Shown: positions 45,501 through 57,982 of the stretch, piece by piece
Numbering within the stretch: position 1 is the first letter of the stretch
Layout of the letters: each line of letters opens with the position of its first letter
Source: Drechslerella dactyloides
Taxonomy: Eukaryota; Ascomycota; Orbiliomycetes; Orbiliales; Orbiliaceae
Direction: 5' to 3'
Assembly: GCA_020064725.1 (NCBI GenBank)
Contig: JAGTWJ010000001.1
Span: forward strand, 2,418,001 to 2,482,000
Length of the DNA stretch: 64,000 bases
The notes under the pieces: generated by a model
The model's database searches: none
Told to the model about the DNA's origin: nothing
The model's input: only the letters and a program-made list of their open reading frames with translations
Program-made: the position numbers and the translations under genes

Positions 45501-48402
45501 GCTCGTTCTGCGGCCAAACTCTCCGACAAGATCAAAGATGACGATGTGTTTCCTGATTGGACGGGCCTGTATCAGGACAAAGATGAGGTTCTCGAGTGGC
45601 CGATGGTTGCGAGGATACATATCGGCATCTTAAGGGTGCTTAGCTTCTGGGTAGAGGAGTTCTACATTGATTTTCACGGAGATCTAGGCCTTCGAGATGC
45701 TTTCCTTGAATTCATCAGCATGCTCTCGAAGGAATTCACCATGTGGGAAAATCAGACCTCGACGCACGAGGAACTGCCTGATATGATCGAGCAGATATTC
45801 AACCTGTTAGATGATGTCAGGGAGCAGTTCGAAAGGAGTTTCTACCTCCCGCTTCGTCCGTCTTCGAGCTTTCCATCGATACCTCCCCTGTCGGTACCGG
45901 TGCATTGTCCGCTGAAGTACGTGGAGGAATTTGTGGACCAGATTGAAGGTTACGCTAGACGAGCCTTCCAGGAGATCCGGCTGGTGGACTGGATGATCAC
46001 GTTTGAGATCCTGGAAATGCAGTCTACCGAGCTCAATGGATTCCTTGTCTCAAAATCAACTGCACAAGCGATTGAAGACGACGACGTCATCCAAAACGTT
46101 TTCTTGATCTTGAGAAATCTCCCTCGTGTTGATGGCAGCGAGACCGTCTTCCAGAGCATTCCGCCAGCCATCAGGGCATTCGCGCTGCTGCAGAGCGATG
46201 TCACGCTCATGATCATATCCATGATTGCGGATACTCGAATCAATGCGGACGAGAGGTCCCAGAGGATCTTCTCGCTTCTACGGTGTATTGCGCTCTGCCA
46301 GCGGAGGATGTCCGTTCTTGACATCTATGGTAATACGTCTTCAACGGCAATAGCTCGGCAGTCTGTCCCGTCGTTCGTTGGTAACGCAATAGCAACGGCT
46401 CTCTGCTCTCCCGAAAGTCGAATGTTCGCGCATGCCTGGGGTCTGGCTGGTGAGCTGGCGACAGGCCGGAACTCCGACCTTGACACGCTCCAGAATGTCA
46501 TTCCCGTTCTCACCGAAGAGACCAAATCGCAGGGGCCGATGACTGTCTGTCCGTGCTGGCTGCTGGATCGCATGCTCGAGATTATCTGCAACGTTCCCAA
46601 CATGTTGATCGAGAATAGTCGGCTGATCAACTTTGACAAGAGGAGATACGTGTTCAACCTCGTCAGCAACTTTTTCGACATCGATCCAAATACGCCGAAT
46701 CCAGGAAATGCGCACGAGGACAATACGTCGTCGCATACGGGCCACGAAAGACAGGCACCGCCAAGCCGCTCCATTCGCCCGATGGACCGAAAGCATCTGA
46801 AAGAATTCGCGTTCCGAGAAAATGCGGCGACCAGGTCCAATCGAACAAAGGTGTTTTCCCGTCTCGTTCAGAAGGAGCACGACAAGAGAAAGCGGGACTG
46901 GAAGTACCGCGAGAGCGTTGAGAAGCAGCACAGGGGCCAACTGAAGGCATCCCAGAAGAATAAATCCGCCTCTTTGAGGATGGACCCCTCATCCGAGAAG
47001 AAATCTGGGCGGCGGCTGGCGGTCAACACCCTCTTCAAAGCCGTCCGTCCTATATCGATGGCGATATCGTCAACTTGGACACCGCCGACGGCTAGCCGCG
47101 TTGTGCCGCCGGGAGACCTGCCAGTGATGCACAGCGGTGCCCTCCGGACCAAGCCGGTCATCATTGTTGATCTGCACCGGCTTTCTGGAATGCACTCGTC
47201 ACCGTCATTCCGACAGCGACAGATATGGAAATTGAAAACCGAGGACGGCTTGAGTTTCCTTTTCCAGGCGACCGGTTCTGAAGATACGCAAGCCTGGCTC
47301 CACTCGATAGAAGCGGTGAGCGGGGAGATCCTTAGGACAGATGGCGACGAGGCCCTCGATGCGGGCATGTCGTCAGCTCCCAATGTTGTGGTTTCTCCAT
47401 GTAAGATATAATACCCCTTGTCGCTTTTGTTTTTTCCAAGTTGATCTTTGCATTTTGCGACATTCTTTTTTGCGATGTACTAACCATGGCCGTAGCGTTC
47501 GGCGTGTCGCTCGAGAAGCTGTACCTCCGCGATGGCCTGAAGGTCCCCTACGTGGTGGAGGCGATGCTAGGGGAGGTGGAGCGGAGAGGTGAGTGCCCTT
47601 TACAAAGAAATCTAAAGCTGTGATTCCTCTTGCTAATGCGGGTTCTTTGGTTTCGTGATAGGACTGGACGAGGTGGGCATATACCGTGTCCCTGGAGCGA
47701 CGAGCAGCATCAATGCGCTCAAGCAAGCTCTCGACTCGGAGGTTGATGTCCGAATGGACGATGACCGCTGGTTCGATATCAATGCCATCGCGGGGGCGTT
47801 CAAGCTATTTATGCGGGAGATGCCGAATAACCTGCTGTCGCCCGAGCTGCTGGAAGATCTCAAGGCCATGCCAGGTACGTTATCGCTCGAATCTGACTCC
47901 GCTGGTGGTGAAGTGATGCTGACTGCTTTCCGATTGATTTTGCAGCAAACTTGGAGGACTCGGAAAAGCCGCTGTACTTCCGCAGCTGCTTTGCCAAGTG
48001 TCCGCCGTACATCTACTTTTTCCTGCAGCGCTTCTACCGACATTTGCACCTGTACGCCTTTTCCCCGTCCAATACATTAAATACACACAATATGAGCTGA
48101 CACGATTTTATCGTCATAGGATCTCGCAGAATGCGGCCGTCAACAAGATGAACACGGTCAACCTGGCGATTGTGTTCGGCATGGGGATGGCGAACGACGG
48201 CAGCGGCACGATGGGCTTCAGCCCGGACTTTGGGTACTTCCAGCAGATGGTGCGCGCGTGGATTACGCACGCGGAGACCATCTTCCCGGACCCGCCGCCG
48301 GAGGAGGTGCCCGAGTCGCCGTACATGGGGGAGCAGACGGAGATGCACCATCCGTTTACCATTCCCGTTATCGTGGAAACGAACGCCGCGGAGGACGGGT
48401 AG
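42571..48402 (+). CDS. bem2: BEM2-like RhoGAP with PH and RasGEF-like regions
   Basis: The product is 1784 aa, a cell-polarity and wall-integrity regulator that inactivates Rho-type GTPases. In order: a Ser-rich N-terminus; a PH-like domain (VFEGWLNVVNSHYS); RasGEF-like regions including GTLERLVDILVLGVQDFS (RasGEF-N type) and a CDC25-like helical core; a second PH (RQIWKLKTEDGLSFLF); and a C-terminal RhoGAP domain with the Arg finger in VGIYRVPGATSS and later YFFLQRFYRHLHLI and MNTVNLAIVFGM. Exons are 42571-43654, 43765-45388, 45449-47400, 47496-47588, 47662-47874, 47946-48051 and 48120-48402; all are GT-AG. The RasGEF-like core probably lacks GEF activity, as in yeast Bem2 (inference). Confidence 0.88.
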
Positions 48403-48761
48403 GTGGCAGCAGCGTCCTTGCAAGAAAGAAGAGAAAGAAAGATGGTAGAAAGGAAAGCTGGCCTGTCTGCGACCGTGGCGTCGAGTGATTCGTTTATTTC
48501 CCTCTCCTGGATGGATGGATGGACGGACGTGCGTGCGTGCGTGCATGTGGTGTAGGTGGCTCGCATGCAGGCATGCATGCATGCCGTCGTGGTTGTCTCG
48601 CAGCCAGACTGCCGTCGTGGCGAACGGACGGACAGACGGACGGAGGACGGCGGGATATCGTGCTGCGTTACGTTGACACTTTTGATTCTCGCTCCCTTGC
48701 AGATTTTACTTTTATTTTAAATTTTGTTTTTTTTTTCTTCGATAATGCGTGATCGGCTGCC

Positions 48762-48777
48762 GATTGATTGATTGATT
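48762..48777. repeat. (GATT)4
   Basis: Four tandem GATT units in the T-rich 3' flank of the BEM2-like gene. Confidence 0.75.
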
Positions 48778-49587
48778 AGTTTTAGTTTTTTTCTTTTCTC
48801 TTTTTCTTCTCTCTTTAGTTTTGTCTTCTTCAGGATTACGATCGATGCAACGTGCTCGTGGTGGCGTTTAGTTTAGACGTGTGGTGATATGATATGATAG
48901 TGTAGTCAAGTCGCAGTTGCAGTTGCAGTTTAGGTAGTTGGTTATCGTTGCTCCCGCACCGCGTGCTGGTCATGAGTGGTGGGGTGGGGAGGGGATATCG
49001 ATACGCATGTAGTATAGTAGTTATAGCTAGATTTCACGCAGTTGATGGAGATTATCGACGTACGCAGCTCAGAATGAATGAATGAGAAGACGCTCAAATT
49101 GCCACAATCGTACAAAATATAACCTTCAGTTTTCTTTGTAAGCACGGCACCGCAAGGCTTAGCAACGTTCGAGTCGTGGTATCGTAGCTGTGTGGATCGA
49201 TATATAACTACAAGGCGACCAGTGTGCACATGTATATTCTAGGTAATAGCGGTAATAGCGATAGCGAGATGTCCTCCCGTTTCTGAGGAGATAATCCATA
49301 CGTATGTATGTACAGGCACACCCAGAATTATACAAGATAATATACTACCCAAGCATGCTCGCAATGCGCACTCGCGAAAATATTGTAGTAAGGAAACGTA
49401 AGGAGATAATTCGAAATCGCCGGCCCGCCCAGCTGCCGATAAGTCCAATAATAATTCAGAAAATTTAACGAAAACATACGTCTTTAATTTTTATCGTCCG
49501 CCACCCACCCACCCTTTTTTTTCAACCGTCGTGAAAATCACCATTCCCCCATTTTATTTTTTGGAACTCGCACGCACGCACGCCAGC

Positions 49588-49612
49588 ATATCATATCATA
49601 TCAGATCATATC
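49588..49612. repeat. ATCAT-type tandem repeat
   Basis: Five near-perfect pentamers (one carries G), downstream of CDC4. Confidence 0.7.
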
Positions 49613-49866
49613 TTGAACGTCTCAAACTCCGTAAGAACGACAGGGAAGAGGGATAAAGAAAAAAGGCTACGTCCAGCGGGGAGCAAGGGAAGAATCGTGA
49701 CAAAAGTAAACGAGGAGAGGGCCAATAAAAGAAAAAGCGGCAAATAGCGTGCTTGAGGACGCTAGCTCAATGCCGCAGGCAGTCGTAGATAATATGTTGC
49801 TCGTATCATAGCGACGTGAAGAAAAAGGAAATTCGGATCAAGACTCGTTGATGACGTTTCCAAAAA

Positions 49867-51869
49867 TTAAGTGTCCATAGAGGCTGCAAACGAGCTGCCC
49901 ATGTCCTCTTCCATGGGTGCATCTTCGTAGATGATGGTGTCGGAGCCGGTGGGACTGCTTGCCCGATAAGCCTCGGCGAAAGCCTCCGGAGGTGGCGAGA
50001 ACGAGAAGACCTAGAACGAATATGTAAGTGCTGTGTCTTGATAAGGGAAAATGTGGGCAGTACGAACCTCCATGGTGGTTCTACCGCCTCTCGATGCGAG
50101 AATTACGGCCTTCTCTTCTTCAAAGGCAACTCTCCAGACGGCTTCAGCAGGGCTCGACAGCTCGCGAACCATAGCACCGGTTCTCAGATCCCAGATCTTC
50201 ACTCTGCCGTCACTCCCGCCACTGACGATCCGTGTATCATCAAACTGCAGTGAGGTTACGCTGTTATCGTGGGCGCCGAGTCGATGAATGCACTGCATTT
50301 TCTCCAGGCTCCACACGCGAACGGAGCCGTCCGACCCGCCGGTCACCAAGGTCTTCTGGCGCATCTGCAGCTGACCCACAAGGGACGTGTGCCCTTGCAG
50401 AATTGCTTGACAAGCGCTGTGGAGAGGTATATTAGTAAGCACGATATATATGAGGGAACAGGCCAAGCCCCTGTTTATTAATTGATGGGAAATAAACCTA
50501 CCCTGTCTCGACGTCCCAGATGCGGACTGACGTATCCAACGACCCGGTTGCGATCCGATGGCCGTCGAAAGCGATCGCGTAGATCTGGCTGAAGTGACCG
50601 GTGAGGGTCCGAAGGCAAACTCCCTGGGAGATGCTCCATATCTTTGCCGTTGTGTCATAGGAACCGCTGACGACATAGTCGCCGCTGATTTCTAAGCATC
50701 GGACGCTGGCCTGATGCCCGACAAGGATGTTCAAGCAGACGCCCTTTTCGATATCCCAGATTCTGAGCGTCGTGTCCCGAGAACCGGAAATAGCGGTCTT
50801 GGAGTCGCTCATCTTGAGACAGCGGACGGTCGAGGTGTGTCCTCTCAGGACTTGGTTGCATTGTCTAAGAAACGATAAGCCACTGTAAAGAATCGAAGGA
50901 TGAATGGAGATGATATAATTACCCGGTAGCCATGTTCCAGACTCGAACATCTCTATCGCAGCCACCGCTGACAAGAACGTCGTCCCAGGGGACCATGGCC
51001 CAAACGCCCATGACATGGCCGGACAGAGTCCTCAGGAAACGGCCGTCTTCGGCGAATACGTGAATCTTCGCGTTGTCCAAGGCGACGACAATGTAGTTTG
51101 GCGTGAGGTGCAGGGATGTGACGACTCCCTGGTCCGGGGTAATATGGCGAGCGATGGCTTTCCCGCCGCTTCTCCAAGCGGTTTCGACCATATATCGCTG
51201 CTTGAAATGGGACTTGTAGCTGAGCGGCTTGGGCCGCCTCCGGGGTAACGAGTAGTGGGAGGTGATTTCGGAGGTGAAGCCGGAGTTCTTGGTGGATTGA
51301 GGGCTGGCCGGGTCGGGCATGGGGTGGTCGACGGATTGGGCGCGGAAGACGGCCTGCTGAGAGGGGCTGTGGTTGCTGAGACGGCGGTAGCTGTGCTTCT
51401 CGCAGAGCTTCTTCCAAGTGAGGTCGTCGTTGAGCAAGGCGTGCCATTGTTTTGAGACCTGGGAGGCTCGGGCCAGGGTCTTGGGATCGTCGATGAAGGA
51501 GAGGACTCGGAGACAGAGCTCGTTAGGCAGGGTCTTGAAGGGGTCCTTTTTCAGCCTGGGGGAGACGTAGTTGAGGACGAAGGAGAGCTGTTGGGAGTCG
51601 CAGAGGTTGAGGATCTCGGCGAGGAACCTCTGCTTCTCGGAGGTGTCGAGGCGGAGGAAGTGAGGGCGGGCATCGCGCAGGAAGGTGTCTTCGTTGGCAT
51701 TGGCGGTCGACCAGGTGGGTAGGCGGTGGATTTGCGGGGTTGGAGAGGGAGCCGGGGTGGGAGGGCTGGCGGGAGCGGAAGGGAGAAGGTTGGAGATGTT
51801 TGAAACCATCTGTCGGGACGGCGTATGCAGAGGACGAGGAGATGAGACGGCCTCGTCGATTGTAGCCAT
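49867..51869 (-). CDS. cdc4: Cdc4-type F-box/WD40 SCF receptor
   Basis: Cdc4 (Fbw7) recruits phosphorylated substrates such as CDK inhibitors to the SCF ubiquitin ligase. The product is 600 aa. A Pro/Ser-rich N-terminus comes first. A dimerisation-like helix (TSEKQRFLAEILNLCDSQQL) precedes the F-box at about residues 109-155 (KTLPNELCLRVLSFIDDPK). Eight WD40-type repeats follow, for example VSGGCDRDVRVWNM, ISGSRDTTLRIWDIE and VSGSYDTTAKIWS. The tail is acidic (DAPMEEDMGSS). Exons are 51869-50923, 50864-50502, 50416-50068 and 50010-49867; introns are GT-AG. It is a second SCF receptor in the window besides the MET30-type gene. The family is secure; CDC4 rather than another FBXW gene rests on the pre-F-box helix and repeats. 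Confidence 0.9.
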
Positions 51870-53478
51870 CGTTTTCGTGTCGTTCGTTCAGATGTCCCCC
51901 AGCAGTTCCATGCACGGGGATGACCAGAAAAAAATAAAATAAAATAAAGGGTCGGAGGGAAGGAAGGGGAGCGCCCCTGGTCGTGGAACGGGATTATGAA
52001 GCGTCGCCCGGGTTCCGAGGGATTTGGGAAGGTATTTTGTTGAGGTGCGAATGAATCCTCGGTGTTGGCGACAGGCGGCGGCTAGGAGATTTTCGGACTG
52101 GCTGGAGAGGAGGAGGAGACGACGATCGAACGAGATGTGTGTCTGTCGAGGCGTGGCGGGAGTTGGAGAGAGGAGGTGTAGGAATCTGGCCTTGTTGGCA
52201 GGAGGCGAGGAGGCGGAGGAGGAGGAGACGGAAGAAGGAGAGGGAGAAGGTTGGCGGTTGGAGAGGGCGATGATGGATGGCTGGGTGACGGGAGGACGAA
52301 GAGAGGGGGGAGCTCGGAAGGCGCAGGTCTCGTGATCGGGCGAGCGGGCTGGACGGGCGGGCGGGGCGTCGTTGACTCGATGGCGACTCGATGGCGGAGA
52401 CCGTGACGATGATGATGAAGAGGAGGAGGAGGAGGGAGAGGAGGTTGAATAAGAGGAGGAGGTTGAAGAGGAGGAGGGGTGGAGATGGAGTTGTAGAGGG
52501 AGAAGAAGGAAGGAAGGAAGGGGAGGCTGTATGCTTTCTGGTGAAGAGGCCGGATCGGTGCAAGCTGGCCGGGATGGGCGCCACGTTTGCAGCGCTGCGC
52601 TGTCGCTGGATGAAGAATGCGGTTCGAGAGAAGGTCAAAGTGCCCGCCACCAGCAGCAGGATTTATACTTTCTATCTGCTAGGTACTCTGGACCGCTGTC
52701 GACGACGTGCTTTGATATCTTGCGATCCGGTGATATGATATATGTAATATCGCACGATGGTGTTATATCGTGTGGGAGGCCGGCGCCTGGGGAGTCTTAT
52801 TTTATGGACGGCGGCTCTGCTCGGCGCATCTTGCCGTTTCATCCCTCCCGACATCCATCCATCCATCCATCCAGGCATTCATTCATTCGATCATTCACCG
52901 CGGCACATGTACATGCTGGGGACGGTGATGTCCATTCCGGCCGCTCGACGGTGAAGCACCCGCTGGCATGGCATGCACGCCGCGATCCCGTCCCCTTCTG
53001 CTGCTCGAGTGCATCGGGCAGGGGCTGCCGGAACCAGCAGGTCCAAGTCGGCCACTTGTTCCCTCCCAGCAGCTCGCCTCTTCGCCCTCGATCGAGCGCT
53101 TTTCTTCCTCACATCGAGTCTCCTCGTGGACGCTCTCGTGGACGCTCTTTCTCTCTCGTGGCCGTTCTCTCCGGTGGTTGTTCTCTCTCGTGGCACGCCG
53201 GGGCGCTGTTTTGAGCCGAGGGCCTTTCTCTGGCGGGTGCTGACGTTGTGCCTGTTTTTTTCCCCGGCGTCAAATTTCATCATCCCGCAACCTCATCCAC
53301 ACACACACACTAAATTTACATCCCACACACCGCATCGCATCGCCAGCTCCAACCTTCAACCTCCAACCAACGTCCGTGCACGGCCCTCCCCTCCCCGTCC
53401 AGCATCCGAGCATCACCCTCACGAACACGAATACACACACGCGCAGGCGGACACCCGACGTCCATCCCTGCCGCCGCT
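51870..53478. promoter_or_regulatory. Divergent CDC4/DUF155 promoter region
   Basis: On the CDC4 side (about 51900-52520) the plus strand is strongly purine-rich (GAGGAGGAGG, GGAAGGAAGG), so the CDC4 leader would be CT-rich. Further right are (CATC) repeats and a CA tract. I see no coding gene. Confidence 0.5.
52852..52873. repeat. (CATC)5 microsatellite
   Basis: Five tandem CATC units followed by CATTCATTCATT, in the divergent promoter region. Confidence 0.8.
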
Positions 53479-55246
53479 ATGGCGTCTCCCGGCGTCCTGA
53501 TCCCCGACCTGGAGGCCGCGCCGTCCACGCCGGCCTCGGCCTCGGCCTCCGCCAACCAGGATCGAAACACTCACAGGTTAGGAATTTCATTGCATTTTCC
53601 ACATGTAGGTTGGCACAACTGCATTTCCTTCGCCCTCGTCGTCGTCGTCGTCGCCACCGTCGTCGCCACCGTCTCGTCTCGTCTTTCGCCCGGCGGAATG
53701 CAATGCTCCAACTGCGCCATCCTCGGAATCCCTCCCGCTCATCTCCTCTCTCCGATGCCGCCCTCCTACGCGAACATCTGAAACAACCGTCCGATATGCT
53801 GACCTTGCACCCTCCTCTCCAGTGCCACAAACACTCCATCTCGCCCGCTCGACGTTGAAGCCGCCGCCAGACCCAAACGGAAAGCCATCGCAAGCCTCGG
53901 CGCCCACGGCATCAACTCCAAGGCCACCCTCAACGGCACCCCCGGCAAGATCGGCCCCCAGCGGACCACGAAGAACATCCAGAAGCTCAAGCTCCTGCCC
54001 GCCCCGGACGACGGCGACGGCGAGGAGGAATCCGGCCGCGACGTCTACTCCCAGGTCACCCGCATCAAAGACAGCACCGCCCGCCGCGATGCCGAGCGCC
54101 TGGGAAAGGCCGAGCGAGCCCACCTGCCCCGCACAACCGCCTACTGCACCGCCGGAAAGTACAACATCGAAGGCCTGATGAAGTTCCTCAAGTCCAAAGC
54201 CCACACCCGCGGCTCCAACCCCAAGCAGTTCGACGAATGCATCTACACCCCCTTCTCCTACCTCTACCAGAAGCGCCAGCGCGAACAGACCGAGCAGGAC
54301 CTGATCGACTTCCAGGAGCTGCAAATGTCCGACCCTTCCACCGTCATGGGGCCCCAAAGCCCGCCCCTGGACCGCAACCCGGACTCCAGCGATGCCCTCT
54401 CCTTCGTCGATACCCACCTGATCACCCCGGAGGTCTTCCTGTTCGAGTACGGCGTCGTCGTCATCTGGGGCATGACGCTGCAGGAAGAAAAGCGCTTCCT
54501 CAAGGACATCGCCAAGTTCGAGATGGAGAAGCTGGGCGAGGAGGACGTCCAGATTGAGAACTTCAATTTCTACGTCACCAGCTCGTACCAGCCGCGGATA
54601 TACAACGACTTTATCACCCTGAGCGCCGGCAGCAGCTACATGGTCAAGCTGAGCATCAGCCACGCCATCGCCCAGTCCGTCAAGATCTCACTGTACGTCG
54701 TTCTCTTCGCCCCCTCGGCGTTCTCTATGTTTAAACAATACTAACTCGGGTATTATCAGATACGAGGACCTGGTGGACAACACCATCGAGGACACAAAGT
54801 CCATCCCGCAGGACGTCGCGCTGACGGGTAAAGTCCGGATGAGCCGCCGCAAGATCATGATGCACATCGGCGACCTCTTCATCCTGCGCATCAACATCAA
54901 CCTGCAGGGCAGCGTCATGGACTCACCGGAGCTCATGTGGGCCGAGCCGCAGCTCGAGCCCATCTACCAGGCCGCGCGGTCCTACCTGGAGATCAACCAG
55001 CGCGTCACGCTCCTCAATCAGCGGCTGGACGTCATTGGCGACCTCGTACGTCTCCCATTCTCTTTACTTGCATTGTTTTTTCGTTGGAAGCCGTTGCTGA
55101 CTATTGGGTAGCTGCAAATGTTGAAGGAGCAGCTGTCGCATTCGCAGGGCGAGCGGCTAGAATGGGTGGTCATCATCCTCATCGCCGTCGAGATTCTCGT
55201 CGCGCTCGTGAACGTTGCCGTCGACCTGTTTGCCAGCGTTGATTAG
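53479..55246 (+). CDS. DUF155 (RMD1/SIF2/RMND1 family) membrane protein
   Basis: The product is 462 aa. A low-complexity N-terminus and basic linker are followed by the DUF155 core: RTTAYCTAGKYNIEGLMKFL at the start, VFLFEYGVVVIWGMTLQEEK in the middle, and SHAIAQSVKISLYEDLVDNT later. A C-terminal membrane helix is at RLEWVVIILIAVEILVALVN. Relatives include yeast Rmd1/Rmd8, fission yeast Sif2 and mitochondrial RMND1; the molecular function of the fungal members is not settled. Without a clear mitochondrial presequence, an endomembrane location is more likely than mitochondria. Exons are 53479-53576, 53823-54692, 54760-55045 and 55112-55246. Intron 1 is 246 nt, long for this window. All are GT-AG. 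Confidence 0.85.
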
Positions 55247-55859
55247 ATTGGTTGATCGGTTGGTTGTTAATTGGGGCATTTATACCAGTAGTTCATTCGG
55301 GGTCTTACTATATCTACTTACTTATCGATCTATATAAAAAGTAATCGGATGGGGGTTGTTTTAACGTTTGGACGGTGAACGCGGGTTCCATTTTTCCGGG
55401 CATTCATGCAAGCGCATTGTTTTCCTTTCCTTTTTTCTGGATTTTTGCAGTACATACCATACATACATTACTGTTTTAATCTGTGCTTTCGAATCTCTTC
55501 GAATCCATTGCTATGTTTGGTTGTCTTATATCGTGCATGTTTTATAACCTGTAGGAATAGTGAGGACAGATTTTATAACAACTTTATACGCATACCATCA
55601 TTTTCACCGACGATACGTCAAGTTATATACCGATTATGATATACTGGAGCCAGCGAACGAAAGATCGGGGATTATATGCGAATATGCCATGCATGCGTCT
55701 TTTTCTCAGCTGAAAATACAACTAATGCGAAATACCTACCAACCACCACCCCATCCCCGCAAATCCATCTATGTACAAACAACATAGCTTGAAAAAAAAA
55801 AAAAAAAAAAAGGAAGGGCGTATAAATGTGCATCTGCACCGTATTATCAACCGACTACA
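55247..55859. other. Convergent intergenic region, DUF155/PDA1
   Basis: AT-rich 3' flanks with an A20 tract at 55792-55811. No gene is seen. Confidence 0.5.
55792..55811. repeat. A20 homopolymer
   Basis: Twenty consecutive A, 49 bp past the PDA1 stop. A genomic A-run here could confuse oligo-dT based 3'-end mapping. Confidence 0.85.
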
Positions 55860-57450
55860 CTACTCCTTATAGTAGAACGTCTCCTCGACCGTCCGCCCGC
55901 GCATCCAATCGGGCTCCGAACCACGCGTGTAGATGTCCTCGAACAGTATCCGCGACGTGTTCTCCGGCACCGGCGCGGCCTCAGCTTCGGCTACCTCCTT
56001 GTCGACCTCGTCGCGGACCTGCTTGTCTATCTCCCGGAACTCGTCTTCGGTCATGATTTGCCATTCGAGGAGGCGTTTGCGGATGCTGTGGATTGCGTCT
56101 TGGTTTGTACGCACCCAGCTGATTTCCTCGCGGGTCTATCGAATTCATCTATTATTAGCATCGAGTACACTTCTGCAGGTAAATAGTGGGGTGGTACGCA
56201 CGCGGTAGGTGGTGCCCGGGTCGGACATGGAGTGGCCGCCGTAGCGGTACGTGAGGAACTCCATCACCAATGGTCCCTTGCCGCTGATAGTGTGTTCTTT
56301 CGCCCATGCGCACGCGGCCTTCACCGCTAGCACGTCCATGCCGTTGACCTTCAGGCCGGGGATGTACTGCCCGCGCTTGTGGTACTCCGTCAGCGCGCTG
56401 CTCCTGTTCATCGCCGTGCCCATGCCGTATTTGTTATCTATATAAATATAAACCCCAGCAATTAGCAGTCCGCCCCTTGCACATCAACAAACCCCACAAA
56501 CGAAGGATGGAAGAGTGGAGGAATGATGGCAGGGTTGGGAGACGCACTCTCGCAGCCAAAGACGACGGGAATATTCCACAACTTGGCCATATTGTACGCC
56601 TCGAAAACCTGCCCCTGATTCGCCGCACCATCACCGTACAGCGCAAACGTCGTATTCTTCCTGCCCAAATACTTCATCGCAAACCCAATCCCCGCACCAA
56701 CGGGCACCTGCGCGCCGACGATCCCGTTCCCGCCGAAGAACGACTTGGCAAACATGTGCATCGACCCGCCCTTGCCGTACGCGATGCCCTCGCGGCGGCC
56801 CAGCAGCTCGGCGATGATGCTCTTGATGCTCCCGCCGCGCATGTACGCGAACCCGTGGCAGCGGTAGGCCGTGATCACTTGGTCGTCGGGCGTGATCGCT
56901 TTCTCCATGCCTACGGCTACGGCTTCCTGGCCGATGGACAGGTGGCAGAAGCCGCGGATCTGGCGTTCCTTGTAGAGGGCGTCGGCGGCCATTTCCATGC
57001 GACTGTAAATACAAGCTGTCAGTATGTCCACTGGCACGTCCGAGTGAATGTGTGTGCATTGAATGGGTATGGGTATGGGTATGGGTATAGGTGGAGGAAG
57101 TACCGCACGACGGCCATGTCTCTGTACATGGACTTGAGCTCGTTCTTGGTCGTCTGCAGCTCTAACGACGGCGGCTCGATCGAGTACGGGTCAAAGCTGT
57201 CCGCCGCAAGCTTGATCGTAAACGTCTCATCATGGCCCTACGTGACACGACCCACCCGTCAGCATCACCATTCAATAAAGAGCATACTATGAAAAGTGTA
57301 CAATGAATGCAGAAATACCTCCGGCACGTTGCCGACTTTCCACTCGGCCGCGTCGGTCGTGATGCCTCGCAACGGGACAACGGTGAGCGGCTTTCGGGAG
57401 GCGCTACGGAAGGCGGTCAACGCCGCCCGGCGAGATTGGGATGCCAGCAT
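55860..57450 (-). CDS. pda1: Pyruvate dehydrogenase E1 component alpha subunit
   Basis: This is the thiamine-diphosphate subunit of the mitochondrial pyruvate dehydrogenase complex, which makes acetyl-CoA. The product is 410 aa. The presequence is MLASQSRRAALTAFRSASRK. The core has FCHLSIGQEAVAVGMEKAI, AYRCHGFAYMRGG and the ThDP motif GDGAANQGQVFEAYNMAKLW. The phosphorylation loop is YRYGGHSMSDPGTTYR, with the regulatory Ser of the family present. Exons are 57450-57319, 57237-57104, 57002-56548, 56437-56202 and 56135-55860; all are GT-AG. Frame continues upstream of the chosen ATG, but that sequence is acidic and not presequence-like. A (TGGGTA)4 repeat lies in intron 2. PFS2 lies upstream on the same strand. 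Confidence 0.95.
57064..57087. repeat. (TGGGTA)4 inside PDA1 intron 2
   Basis: Four perfect hexamers on the plus strand (TACCCA in the transcript), just after the donor of the 101-nt intron. Confidence 0.85.
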
Positions 57451-57982
57451 CGCGGTGCGGTCGATTGAGGGTGGAGAAGCAGTCGATTCGTGGATATCTG
57501 TGTCTACAGCCGATGGAAGATGTTGGATGTCCGTCAATGGATGACGGGGGGCGGATGGCGTCGATTCGGGGGTCGAGGAGGCTGCGAGGAGGGATGTCGT
57601 CGACGGCCGGGTGGGTTAATTGGGTCCTGATAGCATTACGTGGGAATTTGTTGGGCGCCGGGCTGCCTGCTTGCCCGCCGTGCCTGGCCCTCCGAAAAAT
57701 TCGGCACGCCCAACCATTCGATCCGGTCCGGCATGCCGAGCGTCCCGAAGCAACAAAACACATCCACAACATAGCACTACATATCACAATGTTCTCTAAT
57801 GGCTGATATAACTGGCGTGTCGGTGATATCGAAATTTGTGTTTGTAGGTACGGAAGATATCGCTAGTAGATAGTGTACATGGGTATTTTACAATGCGTGC
57901 AGCGAAAGGAAGATACGAAACGCCTCGAGAACGCCGGTGAGTGCTATAGAATGCCAGTCCCGAATACCCCCTCGCCGCTGGT
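57451..57982. promoter_or_regulatory. PFS2 3' end and PDA1 promoter
   Basis: Both genes run on the minus strand. The right part is the PFS2 3' flank and the left part the PDA1 promoter and leader. Nothing specific is identified. Confidence 0.5.

Larger units (their letters stand above)
48403..49866. other. Convergent intergenic region, BEM2-like/CDC4
   Basis: This 1.46-kb stretch is rich in T runs and short repeats, including (GATT)4 near 48762-48777 and ATCAT units near 49588-49612. It presumably holds long 3' UTRs. No gene is supported. Confidence 0.5.

Noticed and set aside
53587..54663. 358-codon open frame antisense to the DUF155 gene
   Set aside because: It is Val/Leu/Gly-rich and mirrors the codon bias of the real gene on the other strand; no domain is visible.
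57064..57087. Interstitial telomere
   Set aside because: The unit TGGGTA is not the common fungal TTAGGG, and there are only four copies inside an intron.
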